Below the pieces are notes generated by a model. The model did not search any database and had not been told where the DNA came from. It worked only from the letters and a program-made list of their open reading frames with translations. Shown one piece after another: positions 18,893 to 26,831 of a stretch of DNA of 64,000 nucleotides (position 1 is the first letter of the stretch; the number at the start of each line of letters is the position of its first letter). The DNA comes from Rhodovulum sp. MB263 (GTDB lineage Bacteria > Pseudomonadota > Alphaproteobacteria > Rhodobacterales > Rhodobacteraceae): NCBI RefSeq assembly GCF_002073975.1, contig NZ_CP020384.1, positions 2,108,001 to 2,172,000 of the forward strand, read 5' to 3'. The position numbers were made by a program, and so were the translations under genes.

Positions 18893-19435
18893 ATAGCCCG
18901 CCGACCTCACAACGCGCCGCCCACGCGCGATACCGGCCCTCGCGTCAACGGACGCATCCGCTGTCCTGAAATCCGCCTGATCGGTGCAGAGGGCGAAAAC
19001 CTCGGAGTCGTGACCCCCACCCGGGGTGTGGAGCTGGCCGAACAGGCCGGGCTCGATCTTGTCGAGATCTCTCCCAATGCCACGCCGCCGGTCTGCAAGA
19101 TCATGGATTTCGGCAAGTTCAAATATGAACAGCAGAAGCGCGAATCCGAGGCCCGCAAGAAACAGAAGGTGATCGAGGTCAAGGAAATCAAGTTCCGGCC
19201 CAACACCGACAGCCACGACTACGAGGTCAAGATGCGCTCGGTGGTCAAGTTCCTTGAGAATGGCGACAAGGTTAAGATCACGCTCCGGTTCCGCGGCCGC
19301 GAGATGGCGCACCAGAATCTCGGGCGCGAACTGCTCGAGCGGGTTGCCGAAGAGATCAAGGAAATCGGCAAGGTCGAGAACATGCCCAAGCTCGAGGGCC
19401 GCCAGATGGTGATGATGATCGGCCCGGCCAAGTAG
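18893..19435 (+). CDS. infC: Translation initiation factor IF-3, ATA start codon
   Basis: 180-aa IF-3. Similarity runs from [20 protein letters not shown] through [40 protein letters not shown] and [17 protein letters not shown] to [12 protein letters not shown]. No ATG, GTG or TTG exists at the correct N-terminus. The ATA at 18893 is in frame, is preceded by AAGGAG with 7-nt spacing, and gives the normal IF-3 length ([10 protein letters not shown]...). A non-canonical AUU/AUA start on infC is the established basis of IF-3 autoregulation in bacteria. rpmI and rplT do not follow; the gene has its own terminator. Confidence 0.93.
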   Translation: MARRPHNAPPTRDTGPRVNGRIRCPEIRLIGAEGENLGVVTPTRGVELAEQAGLDLVEISPNATPPVCKIMDFGKFKYEQQKRESEARKKQKVIEVKEIKFRPNTDSHDYEVKMRSVVKFLENGDKVKITLRFRGREMAHQNLGRELLERVAEEIKEIGKVENMPKLEGRQMVMMIGPAK

Positions 19436-19462
19436 GCTAGGTTCCGGAATGACCGGTGAACG

Positions 19463-19485
19463 GCCGCCCCTCGGGGCGGCTTTTT
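19463..19485 (+). terminator. Rho-independent terminator after infC
   Basis: Stem GCCGCCC (19463-19469) with GGGCGGC (19474-19480), tetraloop CTCG, followed by TTTTT (19481-19485), 27 bp after the infC stop. A textbook intrinsic terminator; infC is therefore probably monocistronic. Confidence 0.92.
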
Positions 19486-19586
19486 CATTCGTATTGTAGG
19501 CAACTCCCGAAAGGTAACGCCAGGTCAACCCTTGTGCCCGACAGTGCTGACGCATCCGCATGCGCAACAAGGAGCCGCCCAGCACC

Positions 19587-20930
19587 ATGGCCGAAAAGAG
19601 AAAACCGTCGGCCCGGCTTCAGGCCTATGGGCTTCAGGGAGAAACGCGCGAGCGGGTGAAGGAGGTGGGCCGGATCCTGTTGCCCCATCTCGACGAGGTG
19701 CTTGCCGATTTCTACGAGGAAATCGCCCATACCCCGGACTGGGACGCATTCTTCCCGAGCCAGGCGCTGCGCGATCACGCCCGCAAGAAGCAAAAGCAGC
19801 ACTGGGTGCTGATGCTGACATCGGATTTCTCGCAGCAGTATTTCGACAGCGCCGAGAAGATCGGCCTGGTGCATCACAGGATCGGATTGCCGATAAGCTT
19901 CTATACCGCAGCCTATGCCCGTGTCGGACTGGCGTTGCAGGGGGTCATCATGAACGAGGTGCGCCGGAAATCCTTCTTCCGGCGTCAAGACCCCACACCG
20001 CTGATGGATACGCTCTCGCGCGTGCTGATGCTCGATACCGAGCTTGCCAATTCGGCCTTTTTCGCCGCCCAGGCCGAGCAGTACGAAAACCGCCTGAACG
20101 AGCTCAGCCGCAATTTCGAGGATGAAATCAGCCGCGTGACCGAGGTGCTCTCAAGCTCGATGACCAGGCTCGACGATGCCGCGGACGGAATGAACTCGGA
20201 GATTTCCCGCGCGCGCCAGGGCACCGACACGCTGTCCGACAATGCCTCCCGGATCGCAACCAGCGCCCAGTCCGTCGCCTCCGCCATCGAGCAGCTCTCG
20301 GCATCGATCACCTCGATCACCCAGGACGTCACCAACGCGGCCACGGCCTCGGCCAATGCGATGGAAGAGGCCGAGGCCTCTTCCGAACAGCTCGAAAGCC
20401 TGCAATCCGCCGCCAAGGAAATCGACGAGGTCGTCAACATGATTGCGCAGATCGCCAAGCAGACCAATCTGCTGGCCGTCAACGCCACGGTCGAGGCGAC
20501 CCGCGCGGGGGATGCGGGCAAGGGCTTCGCGGTGGTCGCCTTCGAGATCAAGGCCCTGGCCGAGCGGATCGGTCAGGCCACCACGTCGATCAACGACAGG
20601 ATCAAGCGGATCCAGTCCGAAACCAATATGATGAGCACCCGCATATCCGGCATCAGCGACAGCGTGGAACGGGTCCGCTCATTCTCGGACAGCATCCGCG
20701 TCTCGGTGACCGAACAGACCCAGGCCGCCCGGCATATTTCGCAACACGCCGATTCGACGGCTTCCAGCACCAGCGAAATCGCCCAGATGATCCGCGACGT
20801 CTCGCATAGGGTGGAGCGTTCCGGCGACACGTCGAGAACGCTGAAAGACGCGGTCGGCACGGTCTCGGACGAGACGGGCACCCTGTCGCAGCGGGTACGC
20901 GCCTTCCTGAACGCGCTCCGCGCGGCCTGA
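19587..20930 (+). CDS. Globin-coupled soluble methyl-accepting chemoreceptor
   Basis: 447-aa cytosolic sensor. Residues 1 to about 165 form a protoglobin-type domain with [19 protein letters not shown] and the proximal-histidine motif [16 protein letters not shown] (haem ligand most likely H96). Residues of about 185-440 are the MCP signalling coiled coil, with the hairpin tip [41 protein letters not shown] and EIKALAERI. No TM segment is present. This is the HemAT-like class that senses O2 or other gases and feeds CheA/CheW. ATG 19587 is chosen; ATG 19560 is an in-frame alternative. It is isolated from other chemotaxis genes and transcribed after the infC terminator. Confidence 0.9.
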   Translation: MAEKRKPSARLQAYGLQGETRERVKEVGRILLPHLDEVLADFYEEIAHTPDWDAFFPSQALRDHARKKQKQHWVLMLTSDFSQQYFDSAEKIGLVHHRIGLPISFYTAAYARVGLALQGVIMNEVRRKSFFRRQDPTPLMDTLSRVLMLDTELANSAFFAAQAEQYENRLNELSRNFEDEISRVTEVLSSSMTRLDDAADGMNSEISRARQGTDTLSDNASRIATSAQSVASAIEQLSASITSITQDVTNAATASANAMEEAEASSEQLESLQSAAKEIDEVVNMIAQIAKQTNLLAVNATVEATRAGDAGKGFAVVAFEIKALAERIGQATTSINDRIKRIQSETNMMSTRISGISDSVERVRSFSDSIRVSVTEQTQAARHISQHADSTASSTSEIAQMIRDVSHRVERSGDTSRTLKDAVGTVSDETGTLSQRVRAFLNALRAA

Positions 20931-21715
20931 TCCCTGGCACGTCCGCTGGTTTTGAAGGACCGCCCTCCGCTCCGGCAGAGCCCGCTCTGCGCGGATCGCT
21001 GCAGGGTTTGTCAAGGACGTCGACCCCCGCCATGCTGCAGATATGCACGGGAAGATGCTCCATCCTCATTTCGAGGATAGATTCTGTCACCAGCCTCGCC
21101 AGCAACGCCTTTCATGTAGTTTCCGGAATAAATCGAAGACCGGTCGAGCAAGCGGCAGCATTGCGCTCGACGCGCGCTCCCGAAACAGACGCATGCCCGG
21201 CCAGACAGGGTCCCGTGACACAGGCAAGGCGGCGGGCACACCGAGCGGTCTGCACTCAACCGGACATAGACCGAAGCTCCTACCGCGCAGGCAATGCCTT
21301 TGCCCAGGCAGAGGGCCGGTGGGGATATCGCTCTTCGACCGCGTTGCCTTCGCCGACGAAACGGCGGAGAGGACAAACCCGGCCGGACGCCGGGCCACGT
21401 CCTGACAATGCGCGCGCTGTTTGGCTGTTTCAGAACCAAGGGGGTCAGCAGAGGGTCGGGCCCGAACGCCCGGATAGGGTCAGGAAGGATCGGGATGGCC
21501 CGGCAGTCTCAGCCGCCATGCACCCCCGCCATCCGCGACAAGTCCGCATCCGATGACAACAAGACGGCCTCAGAGGCTCTGCCCGGGCATCATTGCCGGG
21601 CTCATCCGGGTGTACAGGACAGATTTGCTGTCTATACGTCGGAGAGGTAAGGCGGAAGGGCGTCGGGGCTGCCGGATTTCCGATAGACCGAAGACGAACG
21701 GCTCTTGCAACCTGA
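20931..21715. other. Long non-coding/decayed stretch, nothing recognised
   Basis: About 785 bp after the chemoreceptor with only composition-type open frames on both strands. Minus-strand fragments such as DRSSIYSGNYMKGVAGEAGD (about 21050-21120) look protein-like, but I cannot assign them. Base composition is less extreme than in the flanking genes. Together with the pseudogenes to the right, it suggests a decaying accessory segment. Confidence 0.4.
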
Positions 21716-22144
21716 TCACCGGGAGAGATGGCGCCCCACTTCCCGGCAACCGGCCCAAACGCGTCGCCCAAGCGCCGCAACAGACATCGAAACGGGCCAC
21801 CGGACAGCCGTCCCGCAGAAAAGGAGGCGCAGCCTTGCAAGGCAAAGCGCGTCGATCCGACCAACCGCGATGGCCCAGCCGAAGCCCAGGCCCCCGCCAC
21901 CAGGCAATACGCGGCCATGGGCCGAATTGACCGCCAAATGGCCGACATCGACACTCCTGTGGATCTGTCCGGCGAAAACAAGGATCGAAGCGGTCCCGAT
22001 CGCCACGAGGATCGTCTTCAGCAGGTTGGTATCGGTCAGCGTCAGTATCTTACAGATACAGTTCGGCTTTGAGGCAACGATCCGGTCGATTATCCAACCG
22101 AAGGCCAAGACCAGAAGCCCGACCACGACAAGGGTCATGGTCAT
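21716..22144 (-). pseudogene. YeeE/YedE-family (DUF6691-like) membrane protein remnant, second gene
   Basis: The minus-strand frame starting at ATG 22144 encodes a believable membrane N-terminus, MTMTLVVVGLLVLAFGWIID, then KILTLTDTNLLKTILVAIGT and SILVFAGQI. This resembles the paired YeeE/YedE-type (DUF6691) proteins linked to thiosulfate or sulfur-compound transport. Beyond about residue 65, similarity survives only as traces (VDVGHLAV, GGGGLGFGWAIA, GRIDAL), and the expected GFCPGT-like motif is missing, after which the frame becomes arginine-rich nonsense. It begins 3 bp after the stop of the upstream remnant, like an operon. The family assignment is from memory of the pattern and needs a search. 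Confidence 0.5.
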
Positions 22145-22147
22145 GGA

Positions 22148-22502
22148 TCACCCCTCCTTCTTCAGAAGCGTCATCGCCCTCGGGATGGCGGTCAGGAATT
22201 CTCCGAAGGCGAAGACATGGACCAAAACCGGGCTTTGCATCAGGCCCGAAATCATGTGGCCCGGCGGCCAATGCGCCATCCGAATTCGTCAGTAAGGCAT
22301 TGCTTGTGTTGAAGAAACCCCGGCTGTCTCGGTGGCGATACCCGCATCAGGACACTGAAGGTTCCGCGAAAAGGCGTCGAACAGCACGACCCCGGGTCGA
22401 GACGCTGATCGGCCTCGCCTTAAACCCAGTCAGAAAGAACGCGATCTCAAGAAGCGGACCGCCGATCTTCCAGTTCAGCGCCAGGGGCTTCACCGGTTTC
22501 AC
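22148..22502 (-). pseudogene. YeeE/YedE-family membrane protein remnant, first gene
   Basis: The frame starting at GTG 22502 (minus) encodes [20 protein letters not shown] then [18 protein letters not shown], which resembles the W-IGG-x-L...KPI-VST opening of YeeE/YedE proteins, and is then lost. In another frame the 3' end reads HMISGLMQSPVLVHVFAFGE then FLTAIPRAMTLLKKEG with a stop at 22148. The total span of about 118 codons is too short for the family, so there is an internal deletion plus a frameshift. The operator-like sequence at 22513-22528 lies directly upstream. Confidence 0.45.
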
Positions 22503-22512
22503 GCCATATTAC

Positions 22513-22528
22513 ATTCCATTTTAGGAAT
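22513..22528. promoter_or_regulatory. SqrR/BigR-like operator ATTC-N8-GAAT
   Basis: ATTC (22513-22516), CATTTTAG, GAAT (22525-22528). This is an exact match to the ATTC-N8-GAAT motif reported, as I recall, for the persulfide-sensing repressor SqrR of Rhodobacter capsulatus. Overlapping it is a second inverted repeat, CATTTTA-GGAA-TAAAATG (22517-22534). The site lies 11 bp upstream of the GTG of the YeeE-like remnant on the minus strand. YeeE/YedE genes are typical BigR/SqrR targets, so motif and neighbour agree. Confidence 0.5.
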
Positions 22529-22597
22529 AAAATGACTGCGTGCCATGGTTCGGATCTAGCCCGATCCACCGTAAAAAACGCTCGTCGAAGAACTGAA

Positions 22598-22629
22598 AAA
22601 CGCCGTGGGAGGGAGGGCCCACGGCGTTT
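22598..22629 (-). terminator. Strong hairpin, probable minus-strand terminator
   Basis: Perfect 12-bp stem AAACGCCGTGGG (22598-22609) with CCCACGGCGTTT (22618-22629), loop AGGGAGGG. Read on the minus strand, the stem runs into a tract of five T residues (22596-22600), fitting an intrinsic terminator for minus-strand genes to its right, that is, the broken CoxE-like gene and the following fragment. Confidence 0.7.
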
Positions 22630-22790
22630 CACTGACCGGCATCCGGGGAGGGAGGGCCCCTTTGATGCCGAAATCCTGTGCTGGGAAAGACACAGGGGAC
22701 TCGCTGCGGGTTTGCTGGCGTCGGCTGGGAACGGTCCGGCGCCGCCCGCAAACAGTAATTGCCAGATGTATCTTTTACCGAAGCACGACT

Positions 22791-22804
22791 TTGATCTAAA
22801 TCAA
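22791..22804. promoter_or_regulatory. Perfect FNR-type box TTGAT-N4-ATCAA
   Basis: TTGAT (22791-22795), CTAA, ATCAA (22800-22804) matches the FNR/FnrL consensus exactly. It lies between the hairpin at 22598-22629 and the end of a decayed minus-strand frame, with no intact gene within 850 bp in either direction. It is probably left over from an oxygen-regulated gene that has been lost. Confidence 0.55.
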
Positions 22805-22975
22805 GTCGGTTCTGAATGTCGCATGGCGGCCAGAAACCGGTCGCGCTCGCCGCTGTCCGGGGTCTCGGAAACGGCCCCGGACAGTTCCTCAAACAAGCGG
22901 ATCGAATGGCCGGCCAGAAACAGTCCAAATGGGAAGAAATCCTCTTTATTAGGTATACCTTGGGGGCAATCCGTC
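22801..22975 (-). pseudogene. Unidentified C-terminal coding fragment
   Basis: A minus-strand frame ending with a stop at 22801-22803 reads [20 protein letters not shown], then [20 protein letters not shown] and [12 protein letters not shown]. Codon choice looks like that of a real gene, but no start codon or ribosome-binding site is evident and I cannot identify the family. Its frame is interrupted upstream, where the CoxE-like remnant ends. Probably the tail of a lost gene. Confidence 0.3.
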
Positions 22976-23557
22976 CCGGCACCGAGGCGGGATCATCCAG
23001 ATCGGCGGATCTGCGAAGAGACGCAGCCGTTCGATCTCCCGCGACAGGATGTCCATCTCGTCGCGGTCGACCCGTCGGTGATCAAAAGCACCACCTCGCC
23101 GGTTCCGAGCACCCGAAGCGACCAGTCGCAATTGAAGCGATATAACGATCCGGGGGCGGCCCTCCCAGTCGGACGCCTTGGCCCCGGCGGCGGCACGCGC
23201 CGCGTCGCCATCCTGCGTGGCGAGATGGCGGGTGATATTGGTCAGACGGGTGCCGAAGGTGAAGGCATCGACGCTGGTCCAGCCCGCGCTCTTCGCATTC
23301 GACACGGCATGCAGAATATGCAGCACCGTCCGCGAATATGGCGACACCAAGCCGGAAATCGCGCACAGCAAAACCAAGAGGACCAGCGCGGGCACCGATT
23401 TTTCGTCGAAAAATCGCGTATCTCCCCGCCCGCGCGCAGGGTGGCACCCGTCGTGCCGCACCAGTCCGGCAGCGGCCCGAGCCGGTCGGCCCGACTGCGG
23501 CACGAGACCAGGGGCGCGGCCGCAGCAATGGTCCTGCCCCGCCAGCATCGCCTGCAC
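22949..23557 (-). pseudogene. CoxE-like VWA-domain protein, frameshifted and truncated
   Basis: On the minus strand, [51 protein letters not shown] and [15 protein letters not shown] follow the VWA/CoxE family in order. Similarity then switches frame to [20 protein letters not shown] and LLITDGS (22993-23211 frame) and switches back to [17 protein letters not shown]. Upstream, [11 protein letters not shown] is found in yet another frame. The MIDAS motif, normally CDISGSM, reads CAISGLV, so the metal-binding Asp is lost. The N-terminal half is missing, cut off by the gcdH start region. At least three frame changes mean it is dead. CoxE-type proteins work with MoxR AAA+ ATPases in cofactor insertion. 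Confidence 0.6.
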
Positions 23558-23692
23558 CGCTTCTATGGCCCCGATTTCCCCCGCAATCGGCGCTGTCCTT
23601 TCGCCCTTGCCCGCCGCTCTGCGCCGCGCCGCGGCGATTGCCCCACCCTGCCGCGCGCGCTATGCCTCGTCCCTGAGCCCAAAGGAGGAGGA

Positions 23693-24913
23693 ATGGCCTT
23701 GGAGAACCCGCTGAAACCGACGGAGGCGCCCGAGCTGGCGCGGTTCGACTGGGAAGACCCGCTGCGCCTGGACGACAGGCTGGACGAGGACGAACGGATG
23801 CTGCGCGACGCGGCGCGGGCCTTTGCCCGGGACCGGCTGCAACCGCGCGCGACCGAGGCCTTCCGCGACGAGACCGTCGAGCCCGGGCTTTTCCGCGATA
23901 TGGGCGAAGCTGGGCTTCTGGGGGTGACCCTGCCCGAGGCCCATGGCGGGCTTGGGGCCTCCTACGTGACCTACGGCCTTGTCGCGCGCGAGATCGAGCG
24001 GGTCGATTCGGGGTATCGCTCGATGATGTCGGTGCAGTCCTCGCTGGTGATCTATCCGATCTACGCCTACGGCTCGGAGGCGCAGCGCCAGCGCTATCTG
24101 CCGGGGCTGGCACAGGGCACGCTGATCGGCTGTTTCGGGCTGACCGAACCCGAGGCCGGGTCGGATCCCGGCAGCCTGAAGACCCGGGCCGAGAAGACCG
24201 CGACCGGCTACCGGCTGACCGGCCGCAAGACCTGGATCTCGAACGCGCCGATGGCCGATATCTTCGTGGTCTGGGCCAAATCCGAGGCCCATGGCGGCAA
24301 GATCCGCGGCTTCGTGCTGGAAAAGGGCATGGCCGGGCTTTCGGCCCCGAAGATCGAGGGCAAGCTGTCGCTGCGGGCCTCGCCCACCGGCGAGATCGCG
24401 ATGGACGGCGTCGAGGTCGGCGAAGAGGCACTTTTGCCCGGGGTCGAGGGGCTGAAGGGGCCATTCGGCTGTCTGAACCGGGCGCGCTACGGCATTGCCT
24501 GGGGCGTGATGGGCGCGGCCGAGGCTTGCTGGCATGCCGCACGTGGCTACGGGCTCGACCGGCGCCAGTTCGGCCGCCCGCTGGCCGCGACACAGCTTTT
24601 CCAGAAGAAGCTTGCCGACATGCAGACCGAGATTGCGCTGGGGCTGTCGGCCTGCCTGCAGGTCGGACGGCTGATGGACGAAGCCCAGGCCGCGCCCGAG
24701 GCGATCAGCCTGATCAAGCGCAACAATTGCGGCAAGGCGCTCGAGATCGCCCGGGCCGCACGCGACATGCATGGCGGCAACGGCATTTCCGAAAGCTATC
24801 CGGTGATGCGCCATCTGGTGAACCTCGAGACGGTGAACACCTATGAGGGCACCCATGACGTTCATGCGCTGATTTTGGGCCGGGCGCAGACCGGACTGCA
24901 GGCCTTTTTCTGA
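23693..24913 (+). CDS. gcdH: Acyl-CoA dehydrogenase, glutaryl-CoA dehydrogenase type
   Basis: FAD enzyme oxidising and decarboxylating glutaryl-CoA to crotonyl-CoA in lysine/tryptophan and aromatic degradation; 406 aa. GCDH-type features are [53 protein letters not shown] and [16 protein letters not shown]. The C-terminus has the catalytic Glu in [21 protein letters not shown] 23693 follows AAAGGAGGAGG. The upstream in-frame open stretch reaching back to 22532 is antisense to the CoxE-like remnant and has no similarity. It stands alone, so substrate assignment rests on the protein. Confidence 0.9.
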   Translation: MALENPLKPTEAPELARFDWEDPLRLDDRLDEDERMLRDAARAFARDRLQPRATEAFRDETVEPGLFRDMGEAGLLGVTLPEAHGGLGASYVTYGLVAREIERVDSGYRSMMSVQSSLVIYPIYAYGSEAQRQRYLPGLAQGTLIGCFGLTEPEAGSDPGSLKTRAEKTATGYRLTGRKTWISNAPMADIFVVWAKSEAHGGKIRGFVLEKGMAGLSAPKIEGKLSLRASPTGEIAMDGVEVGEEALLPGVEGLKGPFGCLNRARYGIAWGVMGAAEACWHAARGYGLDRRQFGRPLAATQLFQKKLADMQTEIALGLSACLQVGRLMDEAQAAPEAISLIKRNNCGKALEIARAARDMHGGNGISESYPVMRHLVNLETVNTYEGTHDVHALILGRAQTGLQAFF

Positions 24914-24938
24914 GGCCCCGTCTTTCTGAGGCCCCGTC
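24907..24938. repeat. Tandem 16-bp duplication across the gcdH stop codon
   Basis: TTTCTGAGGCCCCGTC occurs twice in perfect tandem (24907-24922 and 24923-24938). The first copy contains the gcdH stop (TGA at 24911-24913). It leaves the protein unchanged and looks like a replication-slippage event. Confidence 0.8.
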
Positions 24939-24960
24939 GCGGGGACGGGATCTTGCGCGC

Positions 24961-24980
24961 CGGGGGGGCTCTGCCCCCCG
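24961..24980. repeat. G/C hairpin of a probable extragenic repeat
   Basis: GGGGGGC (24963-24969), TCT, GCCCCCC (24973-24979), followed by CCTTCGGACTCCCCCCGGGG and GTATTT..GGCCAAGAAGAAG. This sequence style resembles an extragenic element I associate with many Rhodobacteraceae genomes. It could also act as a terminator for gcdH. Only one copy is seen in this window. Confidence 0.45.
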
Positions 24981-25104
24981 TCCTTCGGACTCCCCCCGGG
25001 GTATTTCGGCCAAGAAGAAGGGATCTGCGATCTCGCCATGCTTTGCGCGGGCTTCGGGAGGGCGTAGAATCCCGAACCGAACGTTCATCTCCGGAGTGCC
25101 TCTC

Positions 25105-25725
25105 ATGCCCCTGGATCTCTGGCTTGCCTTTGCCCTGGCCTCGGCGGTTCTGCTGGTGCTGCCGGGGCCGACGATCCTGCTGGTGGTGAGCTATGCGCTG
25201 AGCCAGGGGCGGCGGGTCGCGGTGGCCATGGCGCTGGGGGTGGCGCTGGGCGATCTGATCGCGATGACGGCGTCGCTTGCCGGGCTCGGTGCACTGATCC
25301 TGACCTCTGCCACGCTGTTCACAGCCCTGAAATGGATCGGCGCGGCCTATCTCATCTGGCTCGGGATCAGGCTTTTCAGAAGCCCGCCGGTGCTGGCCGG
25401 CGAGGTCGACCCGGCCCCGCACCCGGCCTGCGCGGTCTTCGGCCATGCGGCCCTGGTGACCGCGCTGAACCCGAAGTCGATCGCCTTCTTCATTGCCTTC
25501 GTGCCTCAATTCCTGCGCCCGGCATCCCCGCTTGCACCGCAATTCGCGGTGCTGATCGCGACCTTCATCAGCCTCGCAGCGCTGAACGCCTTGACCTATG
25601 CGCTGCTGGCCGACCGGCTGAGGGCGCAGATCCGGCGGGCTGCGGTGCTGCGCTGGATGAGCCGGGCGGGCGGCGGCGCGTTGATCGGCATGGGGGCACT
25701 GACCGCCACCGCCGCACGCAACTGA
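25105..25725 (+). CDS. LysE/RhtB-family amino-acid exporter
   Basis: 206-aa inner-membrane exporter with about six hydrophobic segments. The N-terminal family signature is VLLVLPGPTILLVVSYALSQGR (about residues 17-38), and the mid-protein NPKSIAFFIAFVPQF motif is characteristic. Likely exports an amino acid such as lysine, threonine or a homoserine-like compound; specificity cannot be read. ATG 25105 has GGAG 8 bases upstream; GTG 25096 is an in-frame alternative. Confidence 0.9.
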   Translation: MPLDLWLAFALASAVLLVLPGPTILLVVSYALSQGRRVAVAMALGVALGDLIAMTASLAGLGALILTSATLFTALKWIGAAYLIWLGIRLFRSPPVLAGEVDPAPHPACAVFGHAALVTALNPKSIAFFIAFVPQFLRPASPLAPQFAVLIATFISLAALNALTYALLADRLRAQIRRAAVLRWMSRAGGGALIGMGALTATAARN

Positions 25726-25839
25726 GCCGCCGGCGCATTTTTTTGCCGAGGGCTCGCCGTTCCGCGCCCGGCGAGGCGAAACGCGCCTTTCGAAGGCCGC
25801 AACTTGGCTTTAGGCTTTCTCAGGGTTGCAGAGGTGGCC

Positions 25840-26799
25840 ATGAAAGACCGGTTGGCGAGCGAGAACGACAGAGGCCGTTGGCAGACATTGCTGGACAGGT
25901 CAGGAACCGGCGCCTGGGTGAAGGCGCTCGGCCCCGATCATGCGGCGGTCTGGGCGCCGGGCGGCGACACGCTGCTGGTCACGTTCGAGCAGGCGCGCAA
26001 GATCCTGACCGGCGAGACCGCCGGGCGGACCCTCGCCGCGCATCTGGCCGAGCCCGCGGGCTGGTCGCGGCTGACGCTGGTCGCACATGGCGCAACCTGG
26101 TTCCGCGACCCGGCGGTCTTTGGCTTCTTCGACGAACGGATCGATGCGGAGTTCTTTGACGGATTCGAGCGGGTCGTGTTCTACGGGGCGGGAATGTGCG
26201 GCTATGCCGCCTGCGCCTATTCGGTGGCGGCACCGGGCGCCGCCGTCGTGGCGCTGGCGCCGCAGGCCACGCTCGACCCGGCGCGGCTTGACTGGGACCG
26301 GCGTTTCCTGATCGCGCGGCGACGCGATTTCGCCACGCGGTACGGCTACGCCCCCGACATGATCGAGGCGGCCGCCTGCGCCGCGATCCTTTACGATCCG
26401 GCACAGACGCTCGATGCGATGCATGCAGCGCTGTTCGACGGCGCCAACGTGCTGCGACTGGCCGCGCCCTGTTGCGGCGACGCGCTCGAAGCCCATCTCG
26501 CGGCGATGGGGGTTCTGCCCGAGCTGATCGACGCGGCAGGCGAAGGGCAGCTTTCGTCAGGGGTCTATCACCGGCTGTTTCGGGCCCGGCGGCGGCATGC
26601 GCCCTATCTGGCCGCATTGATGGAGCGGCTCGACAAATCGGGCCGGACGGATCTGGCCGCCAGGGTCTGCCGCCATGCCCGCCGCATTGCGGCAACCGAG
26701 ACGGCCTCGGGGCATATCAACGCATTCACCGGCCCGCGCACGGATCTCGACCGGCAGCTCCGGCGTCACCGCCCAGCCGATCCCGCCGATCCGGTCTGA
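25840..26799 (+). CDS. Uncharacterised Rhodobacterales protein, possible alpha/beta-hydrolase-like fold
   Basis: 319-aa soluble protein. Related proteins in Rhodobacterales are, as I recall, often labelled phosphoadenosine phosphosulfate reductase, but no PAPS-reductase motif (such as a C-terminal ECG-type cysteine site) is visible, so I do not use that name. Notable segments are WSRLTLVAHGATWFRDPAVF, ERVVFYGAGMCGYAACAYSV (resembling a nucleophile elbow, with no Ser at the centre), VVALAPQATLDPARLDWDRR and FATRYGYAPDMIEAAACA. A His/Arg-rich C-terminus follows. ATG 25840 follows GAGGTGG. The only same-strand neighbour is the LysE gene. Confidence 0.75.
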   Translation: MKDRLASENDRGRWQTLLDRSGTGAWVKALGPDHAAVWAPGGDTLLVTFEQARKILTGETAGRTLAAHLAEPAGWSRLTLVAHGATWFRDPAVFGFFDERIDAEFFDGFERVVFYGAGMCGYAACAYSVAAPGAAVVALAPQATLDPARLDWDRRFLIARRRDFATRYGYAPDMIEAAACAAILYDPAQTLDAMHAALFDGANVLRLAAPCCGDALEAHLAAMGVLPELIDAAGEGQLSSGVYHRLFRARRRHAPYLAALMERLDKSGRTDLAARVCRHARRIAATETASGHINAFTGPRTDLDRQLRRHRPADPADPV

Positions 26800-26831
26800 T
26801 CCGGGCGCAACCCTCCCCTCCGGGCCGGAAC

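Noticed and set aside
22532-23692. In-frame extension of the glutaryl-CoA dehydrogenase upstream of 23693
   Set aside because: The enzyme starts at an ATG with AAAGGAGGAGG before it. The extension has no similarity and overlaps the CoxE-like remnant on the other strand.
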